DNA of 64,000 bases, from NCBI GenBank assembly GCA_032173965.1, contig JAVUNC010000006.1, positions 41,325,870 through 41,389,869 of the forward strand. The letters run 5' to 3'. Positions 1-11,276 of the stretch are shown here, piece after piece (within the stretch, counting starts at the first letter, position 1; each line of letters opens with the position of its first letter). This stretch comes from Sitta carolinensis. Taxonomy: Eukaryota > Chordata > Aves > Passeriformes > Sittidae. The position numbers were made by a program, and so were the translations under genes. The notes beneath the pieces were generated by a model that had not been told where the DNA came from, made no database searches, and saw nothing but the letters and a program-made list of their open reading frames with translations.

Positions 1-1430
1 GCAATCTTCTTAAAGATGACTGCAATATTTAGGCCCCTTTCCATGGAATTCCCTGGATCATCACAAGTGCCTATGATAATTTGGCTTCACAATCATATCA
101 CCCAGGTTTTAATCATCCTTCCATGTGTCCCATCTATCTCTGTATCTATGAATATACCCAATGTCTCTAAACAGTCCTTAATTTCTTACTTTTGTGTTTC
201 CTCAGTCGTCAAACTGCAGGTGTATATGGAGGTCTGGAAATGTTCTGAAGACTGAAGCAAAAAATCTTTCAGTATTTCCCCATTAAATACCAGTTTCACG
301 TTTCCTGTGAACCTCAGTTTGCTACTAAGCTCACAGGATTATTTTCCTTTTATCTTTTATGCCCCTGGGAAGCTTGAGCTTTAACTTGGGCTCAGTCTTT
401 ACTGGCTGAATGCCTGACTGCCTAAGCAGTACTTTATAGTCCTTCTTTGCTGCCTGTCCTTGTTTCTGCTTTTTGGATTTTTTTTTTTTTTAATTTTAAT
501 TCATGAGCTGCTCATTTCTTTGTCAATTGGGCCTTCTGCCAAAGTTTTTTGTTAGTATACAAAATTAGGCTTTAATTAGAATTCAAGTGTATTTTGGTAC
601 ATCTATCCATTTATCATTTTTAGACTAAGTTCTGCCATTGGCCAACTCACAGATCTTGTGACCTAGTCTTTATGGCAATCCTGCCCTGCAGGAGCCACTT
701 TAAATCTGAATGATTTCTGTTTTTTCATTCAGTAATTTTGAGTTTTTACTTAAATGCAATGCACATGTAGTTAAGGTGACATTCACTTGTTACCTTTGCA
801 AGATGCAGATGTAGCTCAGATTGAGATGACCTATCTTTATTCAGATTGCTAATGCATACTTCAATATTTCTAAGTTTTTAATGTCATACACCATGGAATG
901 TGTTTATTGTACATGCATATTGCATAAGGTCATGGCTTTTGGTGGACTCAGCTTTGATAAAACAATGCTTTTATCTTTGAACACAACACTCAAGGTACAC
1001 AAATTGGGAAAAGAAAATCTTTGTTCCACAAATATCGGAGTCTCTATCAGACACAAATACCAGTCTCTATCAGAGCTTGGAAGGCTCAGGTCACAAGAAC
1101 TCAATTTTGATAGAAGGTTTTTATGTATGTGAAACCTATAGCGACCTTGTTAAGTTTTTCCCATGTCAGAGTTGAAGATTTTTCTGCAGGGAAAAAGAGG
1201 CATTGAAGGTCAGAGTATCCAGTAGTGTGAAGTCAAGACTCATTCCATAGCATGAGTAATAGGGAGAGTGGGCTCAGCAATGAAAAAAAGTTAATTTTGA
1301 CTGTAGGAAAAATCTATAGGAACAAGGTGATAGTGGTAACTTGTGATCACAGAATGAATTTTCAGATTCATTACTAGTAATAAAAATATATTGACCCTGT
1401 GTTTTGGGAAATAGCTTGAAATGTCACCTG
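1..1430. other. Unique A+T-rich noncoding stretch
   Basis: No repeat family, RNA gene or coding frame is recognised. Open frames are under 85 codons on both strands, as expected by chance. A small internal duplication of AGTCTCTATCAGA occurs near 1048 and 1069. Confidence 0.6.
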
Positions 1431-1499
1431 CTTTTTCTTTTTCTTTTTTCCTCTCTCTCTCTTTCTTTCTCTCTCTCTCTCCCCTTTTTTTTTTTTTTT
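1431..1499 (+). repeat. Pyrimidine tract (CT/T-rich low complexity)
   Basis: All 69 bases are C or T. The tract has T-rich ends and two (CT)n cores, and finishes in a run of 15 T. It is followed by A+T-rich sequence. A homopurine/homopyrimidine tract with (CT)n cores can form triplex DNA, but no function is implied. Confidence 0.9.
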
Positions 1500-1639
1500 A
1501 ATTTTTTAATTATTATTTTTATTCAAAACAGGGAAAATGATGTAATAAAGAACCTACCCAGAGCCAGGCAATGTAAAATTACCTTCTACTACTGGATCAT
1601 CCAAAGATGACTTTGGTAAGGGCAGGATTTGGTTTCACT

Positions 1640-2560
1640 TCCCAAGCTGCTGTTGCATGCAAAGGTTAGGCTGCAGACAGGAGCTGCTGCACCACAGAGC
1701 AGCAGTTCTCACCGTGTGATTGAATTAGCTGATTTCCTGAACTTGTCTATGGATGTAGATGCTCAGGCTTGACTTACAGCGTAAAATATCTGTTGGAGAG
1801 GGTGAGCTGTGAACCCACAGAGCTCTGGGAAAGGGCACTAAGACACTAGATTTGTGTAACACCTCATTTCTGCTTATTGTGTTGGATGGAGAGCCTGCCC
1901 TGCACCCAGCCTGGCCATGTCCTCGCTGTCCACCCTCCTCCCTCTGGTGAGTGCAGCACAGCCTGGCTGCTCTAGCTTCAGTTTCAGGTGGAGGGAGCAT
2001 TTGTCAGGACATCCTATCAGAAATGGAGGTATTTGGCTTCTTCAGTCTCCAAGGAGGTTCAGGAAGTCCCATTCTGCAGCATGCCCTGCAGTGGGCTCAC
2101 TCCTGCTGTGAGCTGAGTCCTGGGCTCCGCTGTGGACACCTCAAGCACCAGAACACCCTCCCTGCTGGAAGGCTGTTGGGGTGCTATGGCAGGGACCAAA
2201 CATGTTCCCTGTGCACCCCAGGAACACATCTTCGGGCACAGGGTTCCCTGCTGGGAAGGGGCTGGCACAGCTGTTTTCTCCTGGAATCATCAGACAGCCT
2301 GGCCTGGCCTCAGGTGTCACATGTGTGGTGACATGGTCAATGCCAACAGTCTGAAGAAATGCTGGGTGGCTGTACATTGCTGGTGACTCCCTTAAATGTA
2401 ACAGCAGGACCTGAGGGAAGGATTTATTTAAAGCTGCCCCATGACTTTATAGTGAGGGGTAGGTTAGAGAGCATATCTGCAAGGACTGCATACAGTGCTG
2501 CCCTTATGTTGATGTTATCATTATTCTCCCAAGCACCTGACAGAACCCAACTCCACTCTT
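1640..2560. other. G+C-richer block of unknown origin
   Basis: This block is visibly richer in G and C than its flanks, with many CAG, CTG and CCTG words and few CpG. As a result several overlapping frames on both strands stay open for 60-126 codons, the longest being 1951-2331 on plus. The frames overlap one another, have no recognisable domain and no consistent splice context, so I read them as a composition effect. An old degraded repeat or a noncoding exon is possible. I could not match it to CR1 or to the two LTRs elsewhere in the window. Confidence 0.4.
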
Positions 2561-4542
2561 TACAGTGATTTTTTCATTACAGAAGAGAGCACTCGTTTTG
2601 CTATTTACTGGAAATAAGGACAGTTTTCAACATTATCCTGCAACCTGAGAAGGAAGAAAGGAAAAAATTTGGAGAGAATTTTTTGTTTTCTAAAGTACCA
2701 GTGGATTAACTTCGTAGTTTTTGTACTGCTGTAAAATACCTCACACCCATGGCCTGAAGCAGTACAGCAGATTTTGGTGCAGCGTTTCTCTTCCTTTAGC
2801 GCAGCTCCCTTATTCAGTGTGACTGCATCCTCAAACAGGATTAGATGAGAGCCTGCTTGAAGTGCAGTACTGATTAAAATCAAACCCATCTACTTCTTGT
2901 GTATTCAGTACATGGCTTTTGGAATTTATCATGACCTGGAAATCTTTCCCTAAATCCGTGCTGTTACTTTCTGCTGGGTTCCATAGAAGACTAATATAGT
3001 TCCTGCAGGATTAAGGACTGTGAACACAGTTATTTTGAATTCACACAGTCCTGTAAGTTCTGCCACTCTTGATGCTGATGAGTATTAAGAATGTCTTAGA
3101 CTGAGTTTCAGGTCTGAGACTGATGTGGCAAAGTCCTGGTTGCTCTAACTGTGCATGTGTCTCTGGTTGAAGACTATGTATACTTCAATGTGGAAAAGTA
3201 TTGGTTTTCTTCTTCAGACTGTCAGGACACATACATAGCTGAGGACACAGGTATGCTTGAGTTTTGAGTGGCAAGTCACATCCTGGGTGTTCCTACTATG
3301 TAGGCCATAACACCTGGAATTCCTTTTATCATTTATGTAGTAATCAGTTTCTATAATGCTTTTCACAGAAGATGTGGAGACAGGAGTCTTAACTTTTTGA
3401 TAACCCTTTTTCCTTGAGCTGCAATATAAACCAATGCTAACTTTTACCATCAGTGTTGGAAAACAAATCTGTTTTCTCATTATCTACTTTAATGCTACCT
3501 GAATGTGACTATTAGTCTAATACGTATCATAGACATGTAGGGAGGTGAAAAAACATAAGGCTATGCAGAATTTGAATACCATGGATTTTTTCCCTCTACC
3601 ATCAAAGAGTAAAACAAAAGCTACAGGCTCACAGTTGAAGTGCTGCAACAACAAGAAATGAGACTGAGGTAGCTAGAAAACAAATGTGTCTGTGGACCTA
3701 GTGAAATATGCATGAATATAGGAGAAATATGTATCAAATAATTTCATCTACCCAGGGAGGCTGGGAGGCTTGCCAGTTTAAACAGCCTCAGCATTCAGAA
3801 TCAGAAAACTCTCTATTTTAACATTAGCAACTAATTGTCTTACATGACTTTTTGTTTAATAACTTTATGTTTGTAGAATGGAAGATGGATGGTGCTTTAT
3901 TAGAAACAGTTTGGAAATTAAGTAAGAGAACAGAGGCTGGCTTAAAATTTCTTGAATGTTAGAAATTTTCTTACTTTCTGAAATATCTGAACTTTTGCTA
4001 CTCTCTGAAGTCTAGGGCTCCTTCATGGCAAAAACCAGGCATTGTTTAAACGTGTTCTATCTACCCTGAGTTACAGTTGCTCTTCAGTTCTTGCATTTGC
4101 TAATATACGCATGTGAGTCCAGAAAACAATCCAAATTCAACTCACCCTGTGGGGTGAATGGAATAGTTGTCCCCATTGTGATACTGAAAGAGGCACAGAA
4201 GACCCTGTGGACATGAAACTCCTCAGGCAATTTCTTTGCTCCTGTTGGTGTACAGCCTGCAGTTGGTGGTGAATGTTTCCAGCCTTGTTGCACTTAGAGC
4301 AAATCTCCAAGAGGACAGACTGAAATGTCATGATAAGCCTCTGGCAGTCCAGCTGCAAATCTGAGCTTTGGTGGTTAGGGAAATTCTTGTCCTCCTGTAC
4401 AGGTCCCATCCCTATTTGTTCTTTGGCCCAGCCATTTTCTGTTTCGAAGTTTTTGGGGAGTTTTCTCCTAGTTGAAATCCCCTTCAAGCAAGATTTAAGC
4501 AAGGTTTAAGCAGCCCTTACCTATCTTGAAAAGTCTGCAAGC
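2561..4542. other. Unique noncoding stretch
   Basis: No repeat or gene was recognised. The longest frame is about 121 codons on minus (4137-4502), which overlaps another minus frame and has no family resemblance. Confidence 0.5.
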
Positions 4543-4564
4543 AAAAAAAAAAAAAAAAAAAAAA
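4543..4564 (+). repeat. Poly-A run, 22 bases
   Basis: An uninterrupted run of 22 A. It could be a simple repeat or the tail of a plus-strand retroposon. No AATAAA signal or recognisable processed transcript lies immediately upstream, so the tail reading is not supported. Confidence 0.9.
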
Positions 4565-6638
4565 TCATATGGTGTGGAACCAATACTACATATCAGCTAA
4601 AAAAATGGAATAGTAAGTGGTAGATACTGCTGATGACAGCAGAAACAGAAATAGCCTAATGAAATATAGTGTAACTTTTCTCCTTAAGGAAATGTACCAC
4701 ACTGACAATCTTTCCTATGAAATGAAGAGCCCACTCTCTCAGCTGTGGTTAGAAATCCACCACATGTATTTGATGCAAGTTGCCTCCGGCTTGGCTGTGT
4801 AGACCAGTTGTTAAGAAATTCTTCTGAGTATGGGATGATGTGGTGGGCTGCAGGGAGAGTTTTGTCTGTGCCACTGTAGATATTTCCTGACTCAACGGGA
4901 GGATGGTGTGTGGATGCAGGCCAGGAAAAAAATTGGAGCAGCTGCCATTTAGTGCTGGCAAACTATTTTCCTTGAGGAATTTCTGGTGTGACTGCACAGT
5001 CTTTATGCTTGACTTGACAAGAGGAAAGAAATCTTTATCAGTCTTTGGATATCTTAATGGGATATCTTGTAGAAGGAAAACCAAACTGAACTGCTAAACT
5101 CCATTTTTCAGCATTACAGTTTTAGTGTCAAGAAGAAGAGAATCTGATCCCAAGAGTACACACTTCTTAAGGGGAAGTGTGACACCTCAGTATTCTGGTC
5201 TGAAACATATGTCAATGTAGTAATCTTCAAATGCACAAAACCAAAAATGATTGTCATTCTCTGTAGAGCTTCCTGTCTAAATTCAGTGCTATCATAGGAT
5301 TATTACACAATATCCACTCTCCTCAGACCCACAGTAACTAAGGTTGCCTTCTGATTTAGTACCCCCTTTAGACAGGGGACTAAATTCCACTTCTTCTTGA
5401 AATGGTAGTCTAGAGTATGTCCACTACATTTAGGGATCTGTCTCAAATGATGTCACCATACTGATCAAAAACTGAGTAAAGGTTCAAAGAGTTAACTTGT
5501 CTGTTCTCAAAATGGTTCTGTAGCTTTTGCCTAGGCCATAAATAGTGTTGTGATAATAGTTTTTGTGATAATAATTTAGTCAAATCAGGCCTCAAGATTT
5601 AAATTCATTTTAGGCTCCTTTTTTATTTTTTAGTTTTCAGCTGTATTGCTAAAATTGTTTTGAGAAAATTTTGATTTTCTTGCAATTTGGTTTATGATGA
5701 GCACTATCTCAACTGCTGTAGCAAAATCACACTGTGTGCGTTGCTTACCCAGTGCTTTCTGGCTTGTTTCGGTGAACTGGTTCACAAGTTTAGTTATGCA
5801 ATGATTGTTTATATTTAATGGTTCTTTTCCATGTATAAAATGAAATAGCACTGGATATGTGCTATATATAGCACTGCACATGTGTGAAATCTTCATACTC
5901 CTCTTAGAGCTTGAAAATAGTGTTATACCTGTATAGGCATTCCTGTTAAAGGGAAAAAAAAAAAAACAGTTTTAAACAACTCAGTCATTATGGTGGGATT
6001 TTTTTGTATGCTCAGAGAAGCATAAAACCTTGAACAGGAAAACAGATAAAATAGAAAAAGTTGGCTTCTAAAACACACCAACAAAATTGTTTCTTTAAAA
6101 ACATTCATTACAAGTACAGCTGTACAACAGCAGATATGAAATGCTCTTTCAAATATATGGGAATTTAAGTTACCTCTAAAAGCAACAGATTTTCTATCCA
6201 AGTGTCTTTCAATCTTCAGCACACTAAAAAATTTCAGCTTTCCAGATGACCTTTGCTGGGTGAGGGTGACAGTTCTTGTTACTGTACGCTATGAGCAAGG
6301 CTCCTGAGTTGGAATGCCATCTACTGGTGCTAGCTCAAAGATTTAACTTGTGCAGGGGTTCCTTGAGCAGGGAGGCTGGACTGGTCCATACCAGCCTGAC
6401 TGATTCTGTGATTCAACCTGAGCTCTCTTTCACTAGCTGTTAAAGATAAGATAAGGTGAGGTGTGTTATCATTCATACCAACAAACCCTCCAGGACCATT
6501 CTGTTGCTGCCATGTTCCCACAGACTTATTCTTGGTGTAGTATACAAGAGTTTCACTAATGCTGATAAAATGAAGAGCTGTAATTATTGGGTTTTAATGT
6601 AGCCCACTTTTCTTAAACTCACTAGACTCAATTATTTT

Positions 6639-6687
6639 CTTAGCTGATTTACTATTTACTATCCAGGCTTAGCTGATTTACTATTTA
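6639..6687 (+). repeat. 20-base direct repeat at 29-base spacing
   Basis: The word CTTAGCTGATTTACTATTTA occurs at 6639-6658 and again, identically, at 6668-6687. This is a partial tandem duplication of a 29-base unit. Confidence 0.9.
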
Positions 6688-8124
6688 AAATTTTTTATTA
6701 ATGCTGAATATCCACAAAGGGTTTTCAGTGACATGATATATGGATAGATATCTCAGCATGACTCCCAAATCTTCTGGCTATGACTTAAAACATTCAAGTA
6801 AGTTCTGAAACTGTATAATAGCAACAGTAACTGTTTCATGACCTCATCTCTGCTATATAAGCTGTTCGGTGGAATTTTCAGTATAAAACTTTAGTGGGTG
6901 AAGCAGACCTGTTCATTAACTAATTCTATGATAAATTGCAACAAAGATAGGAAATATTCACGAGTACACAAATTGTCATGTAAATTCAGTATTATGCAAC
7001 TTCCATTTAAAAATGCATCTACATCTAGGATAATCTTGTTACAATAAATTAGAGTAAGTTGTTATTTCTTATTTCTTTCTTAGTTACCCTTTCATTTTTT
7101 AACCAAGTCCCTGAAAAAGTTACTGTTCGGTTTTTTTTCCTTTCAGTTGGCTTATGCAGGACAGGTTTCTGACCATCTTGGTAGCTTGAACTGATTCTCT
7201 CACATGGAGCATATGGGAAAATCTCATTTCTTAGGTGTTGTCAGTAATGCAACATTACCAGAGATCTATCTACAAGATATCTCTTCTATAGAAGTTGCCC
7301 ATGTACAAGTTCCCACAGGAAAAAAGGACAGCAGACTTCCCTGTGTGCTGATCAGACTGAGATTTAATAGGTTAGGTTTTAAGTTTACTATATTGACTGA
7401 CCTGCTTTGATGATGTTCTTTTCACTCTTTTTCCTCTTTCTATCAGCCCTTCTTTGTGTCCTTAGAAATGGGAACATGCTCTCAGTCACAAAGTAAACAG
7501 TCAGACCTTTCTAAACTCTGCTGTTGAATGGAAGCTAGTATGTTTGACTGGGAGTTAATTACAATGGTTGGGAGATGGCTCAGTGACAGGCCCAGAACTA
7601 GAGAAGTTATTTTGTCAAGTCAATTGGTGTTATAAGTGATGGCTTATCCATGCTGATTAATTTACAAATGATGTATGTTATAATGAATTCTGTTTCAGTA
7701 AAAGGAAGGATTTTAATTCTCCAATTGGTTTCATTTTGGCTAACACAATGATATGTTTTGTCTGGCACGAGTTCATTCACATTCACAAGGAGTGAAATAG
7801 AAAGACTTGGAAGTGTTCTGTGATGCTTATAAATATTCCCTTGACTTTTATTTTAATAAATTAAGTTCAGATATAATGGAAAGGAGTAATAAGTTATATA
7901 ATTGAAAAGGCACATCGTTTTCCCATCGGTTTTCAATGTATACACACACAGAGTATTACACACCTTTCTAAAGAACAAGCCTTGTAGCTATGGTATTCGT
8001 GATAAAACTGGTACCTGTGTGTTTTGATGGTTGAATGCTCTTTAGGAGGGTTCTGAACAGGCTCCCATGGACTGATTCAGAAACTGGAAGACTTCCAGAT
8101 TGTGAGGTCACACTTGGCACCTCC

Positions 8125-8152
8125 AGCATCTTGTTTGTAGCATCTTATTTGT
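8125..8152 (+). repeat. 14-base tandem duplication
   Basis: AGCATCTTGTTTGT (8125-8138) is followed directly by AGCATCTTATTTGT (8139-8152), with 13 of 14 bases identical. Confidence 0.85.
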
Positions 8153-8715
8153 AGATGTTTTGTCATTCACCTTGGGTTTTTAAATTAGTACTTCCTCACC
8201 CACCTCATCAGAGAAAGGCAGCTGGCCCTGCTTATCTGCATGACTGGTTTCTCCTTGCTTGCCTCTCTAATTCCTGCCCCCAGTTCCAGTACTTCCTCTT
8301 AAGAAGAACAATGACCTTTTAACTCTTATCTTTCCTTCTTTTATTAGAATTAGCCCTCTCAGCAACTTTTACATGTAGTCACAGTAAATATACTTGCAGA
8401 GCAATTAGATAGTCACTGTTTTCATACTTGGGATGCCACTTGAAACACATCTCTACCCCTGAATGTTTACCACTGTGCAGATTCATTTAAGGACAATAAA
8501 AACCAGGTAGCACTAATTCTGTAGGTATCTGTTTTGCCATTTTGAGATGGAAAATAGAATTCTATGTTTATTTCACTCACATAACCGTGCAAAGTATCAG
8601 TATCTTATTTCTAGCTTATTAACCTTCAGGGCAGTTACAGATCCTCTTTCCTGGATGGGAGGTGTTTGCATTTATCTGTACCAAGTTTTATTAATATTTT
8701 TGGGAGCAGTGAATG

Positions 8716-8777
8716 CCAAGGGGGAAGTGGAAAGAGAGTGGAAATACCAAGGGGGAAGTGGAAAGAGAGTGGAAATA
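8716..8777 (+). repeat. 31-base perfect tandem duplication
   Basis: A purine-rich 31-base unit beginning CCAAGGGGGAAGTGG and ending GTGGAAATA occurs at 8716-8746 and again without change at 8747-8777. Because 31 is not a multiple of three and no gene covers it, this is a noncoding slippage or minisatellite seed. Perfect identity suggests a recent event. Confidence 0.95.
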
Positions 8778-8910
8778 ATCTCTGTGCAAGTATAACTTCA
8801 AAGTAATGCAACTGGCACAAGAAGAGATGAACCTCTTGAAGTGAAGGAAGAGAAATGGAAGTGTTTAATTTTTCTGTCTGTTCATACAAAAATGTTGAAA
8901 TGACATTACT

Positions 8911-8985
8911 TATATTTTAATATTTTAATATTTTAATATTTTTTATATTTTAATTTTAAATAATTTTAATTTAATATTTAACATA
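8911..8985. repeat. A+T-rich tandem (TATTTTAA)n region
   Basis: The 8-base word TATTTTAA is repeated about three times at the start. The array then decays into mixed TTTTAAT and TTTAA words containing only A and T over most of its length. Confidence 0.85.
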
Positions 8986-11040
8986 GCCTCTCTTTAAAGA
9001 TGATTTTCCCAGATAGCTGCAAAGTATCAATGCAATATTTCCATATTTTATTTTGTTTTTTGGTGGAAGAGAAATGCCAGTATGGGACTTGATAACAGAA
9101 GTATTTCTGTGAGTGAAAGATTTCCTCTAATAGACTGGTGACACCAGGCAAAATGGCAAGCAGAAGGACAGTGGGGGAGTGCTTACACTTTGAGAGCCAC
9201 AGGAGGAAAGTTTAATATGAAACACTAAGAGAACTGATGAAGAAATGTGGGCTGGAGTATGTTTAAAAAAATACTAATCCTACCTCAATACAGATGGTGT
9301 TGGGAAGAAACTGGAGCATATTTTTAGGGCTCACTAGTAGGAGCATCACGTCTAAATATGCACCCAGTTATTGCTGAGTTAGTACATCCCTTGGAAGCAG
9401 AAAATATCATTTGATAAAACTGCTTAAGCAAACCATTAAGGAATTTGCTGTGGTTCTTGGCTTCATAGTGAGAGGGTTTTTGCTTAAATGCTGTACTCAT
9501 TATTTATTATATATATTATTTATTATATACATGCATATGTCATCTCCAGGATTCATGGCTTGTGGTCTAAATATTAGAGATCTTATTAAATGTTAAATTT
9601 GAAGCTTCAGCACAGATTACTAAGAAAGCTAGTGCTGGAACCTACAGCCTCCCATCCAATCCAATCTACCCTCCCTGACCTCCACTAGTTAGCTAGGAAT
9701 TTCTAAAATTAATACAGGGATGATCTGTAAAGGAATTTTTCTTCACTGATGCTTATGCTGAAATATTTAGATTTCTCTCTGGAAAACTTGTAATTATGTA
9801 TATAATTGAACTGTCAGTTTTGGATAGATGCAATGCAGTGGTTAGCAACACAAAATTCCAAAGTTTTTCTGTGCTGTGGTAACATGTCCCTGTGCTCTTT
9901 GCCAATGTGTGTTCTCCCTTGGAGTGATGAGCCTTGAGCTCTGTGCAGTGTGCCGTGCCTCGTGCTCCACCGCATTGTGGTGCGTTACTGGAGACTGCAC
10001 CTGCTCAAAAGGTTTGACCCATAGAAATGACTGAGGGTATGAAGCACCTGGAAGACAAGTATTATGGGATTTTGTGAACAACACATAAGAGGCAGACCTG
10101 TTGAGCAGTCTGCTGTTCCCCGGAAAGGTGTCTTGAGCAGGCATGCCTCCTAAACACCTTGAGACTTTCTGAACTGGAATCTGACACCTGAGCAATGCGA
10201 GGCAGTTGATGAAACTTGCTCATCCAAGCCTCTGTAGCAATTGTAGCAAAACTCTTCATGGAAAGGGAAGAGGTGGATCACTGAAAATTAATTCCTCAGG
10301 GTTGCCCAGGCCAATGGAAAACGTTGGCATCGAGTGATAAGAAGAAGACTTCGCCCAAACTCCCTTCTGTATCACCAGCAGAAAAGCAATTTCGTTGTAA
10401 CTGGAAGATGTTTTTGTGTGAGGTGTGAACAGATAGGAAAGCCAGGCACTAATGTTCTACCTTATGCCAGATTGGATTGCAATTTAATATTTAAATGGGT
10501 TAGGCTGCCTATAAATCTATGTGGAGGTATTTCTGATCTTTCCCTGAGAAAGGCAAGGAAAAGTGATCTATAAATCATATTGTTACAAATGTCTTTTATT
10601 TTCCTGGCTCATGTAGAGAAAAGGTGTGTTTGTTTCATCTTCGCTCTTCACTTATGCTTAAAAACCAGCTTTGGTTTTATCTTTGTTAAACAGAAATGAC
10701 CTTCCTGTTTGTAACTAGGCTGATAATGTTGTGTAAGTATTTGGCAATGGCTGTGTGCTCTGCAGTTTGTGTCAGAAGCAGGTAGGTCTCTTCTGTCAAA
10801 GCACCAGCAGAAAAGTGAGTGCACATTCATTTGTACCATGTGAGAACAAGTATGTAGGATTATCTGTTCTGCCTTCTCAGCAGTGATGTGTCTGTGTTGC
10901 TGCTGGGGAGCTCTGGGGTTCAAGTTTCTGGGGTATTAGATATGATTGTCATTTGTGTCCTTTACCACTTGCCAGTAAAATGGACCAGTTTAGGTTTTCT
11001 GGCCATTCCTAATCCTCTTCTGGCACTTAATTGTACGTTA
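8986..11040. other. Unique noncoding stretch with a CpG-bearing patch
   Basis: This is mostly ordinary A+T-rich sequence. About 9880-10340 is somewhat richer in G, C and CpG (for example GTGCCGTGCCTCGTGC near 9950) and holds a 117-codon minus frame (9842-10195) with no recognisable domain. An old, unrecognised repeat is possible there. The 16-base duplication at 9499-9530 is listed separately. Confidence 0.45.
9499..9530 (+). repeat. 16-base A+T tandem duplication
   Basis: ATTATTTATTATATAT (9499-9514) is followed by ATTATTTATTATATAC (9515-9530), with 15 of 16 bases identical. Confidence 0.85.
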
Positions 11041-11276
11041 GCGACAGGAGCAGAGGACATAGCCTCAAGCTGTGCCAGGGGAGGTACAGTTTAGAATCAG
11101 GAGGAATTTATTCATGGGAAGAATTGTTAAGCATTGGAACTGGCCAGGCAGGTGGTGGAATCACCATCTCCAGAGGTGCTCAAGAAGTGACTGGATCATC
11201 AAGTAGTGATGGACTCGATGGTTGGACTCAATGATCTGAGATATCTTTTCCAACCTAAATAATTCTGCGATTATTC
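11041..11276 (+). mobile_element. CR1 LINE, 5'-truncated 3' end
   Basis: The order of segments follows the 3' end of avian CR1: a GCCTCAAGCTGTGCCAGGGG block, then TTAAGCATTGGAAC, the GTGGTGGAATCACCATCTCC block, CTCGATGGTTGGACTCAATG, CTTTTCCAACCTAAAT and a degenerate ATTCTATG-type end. CR1 is a non-LTR retrotransposon that inserts mostly 5'-truncated copies and ends in short 8-base repeats rather than poly-A. Only about 236 bases of 3' end remain, so no protein can be made. Point differences along its length suggest an old insertion. Confidence 0.92.

Larger units (their letters stand above)
4565..8715. other. Unique noncoding stretch with small duplications
   Basis: No interspersed repeat or gene is recognised. 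It contains the two short duplications listed separately (6639-6687 and 8125-8152). All open frames are below about 112 codons and look random. Confidence 0.5.

Noticed and set aside
1917..2386. Cluster of overlapping frames on both strands
   Set aside because: Mutually overlapping frames of similar length in several phases indicate low stop density from G+C content, not a gene.
4137..5084. Two minus-strand frames of 111-121 codons flanking the 22-base A run
   Set aside because: They are out of register, have no family resemblance and are separated by a homopolymer. I considered a degraded retroposon but found no terminal features.
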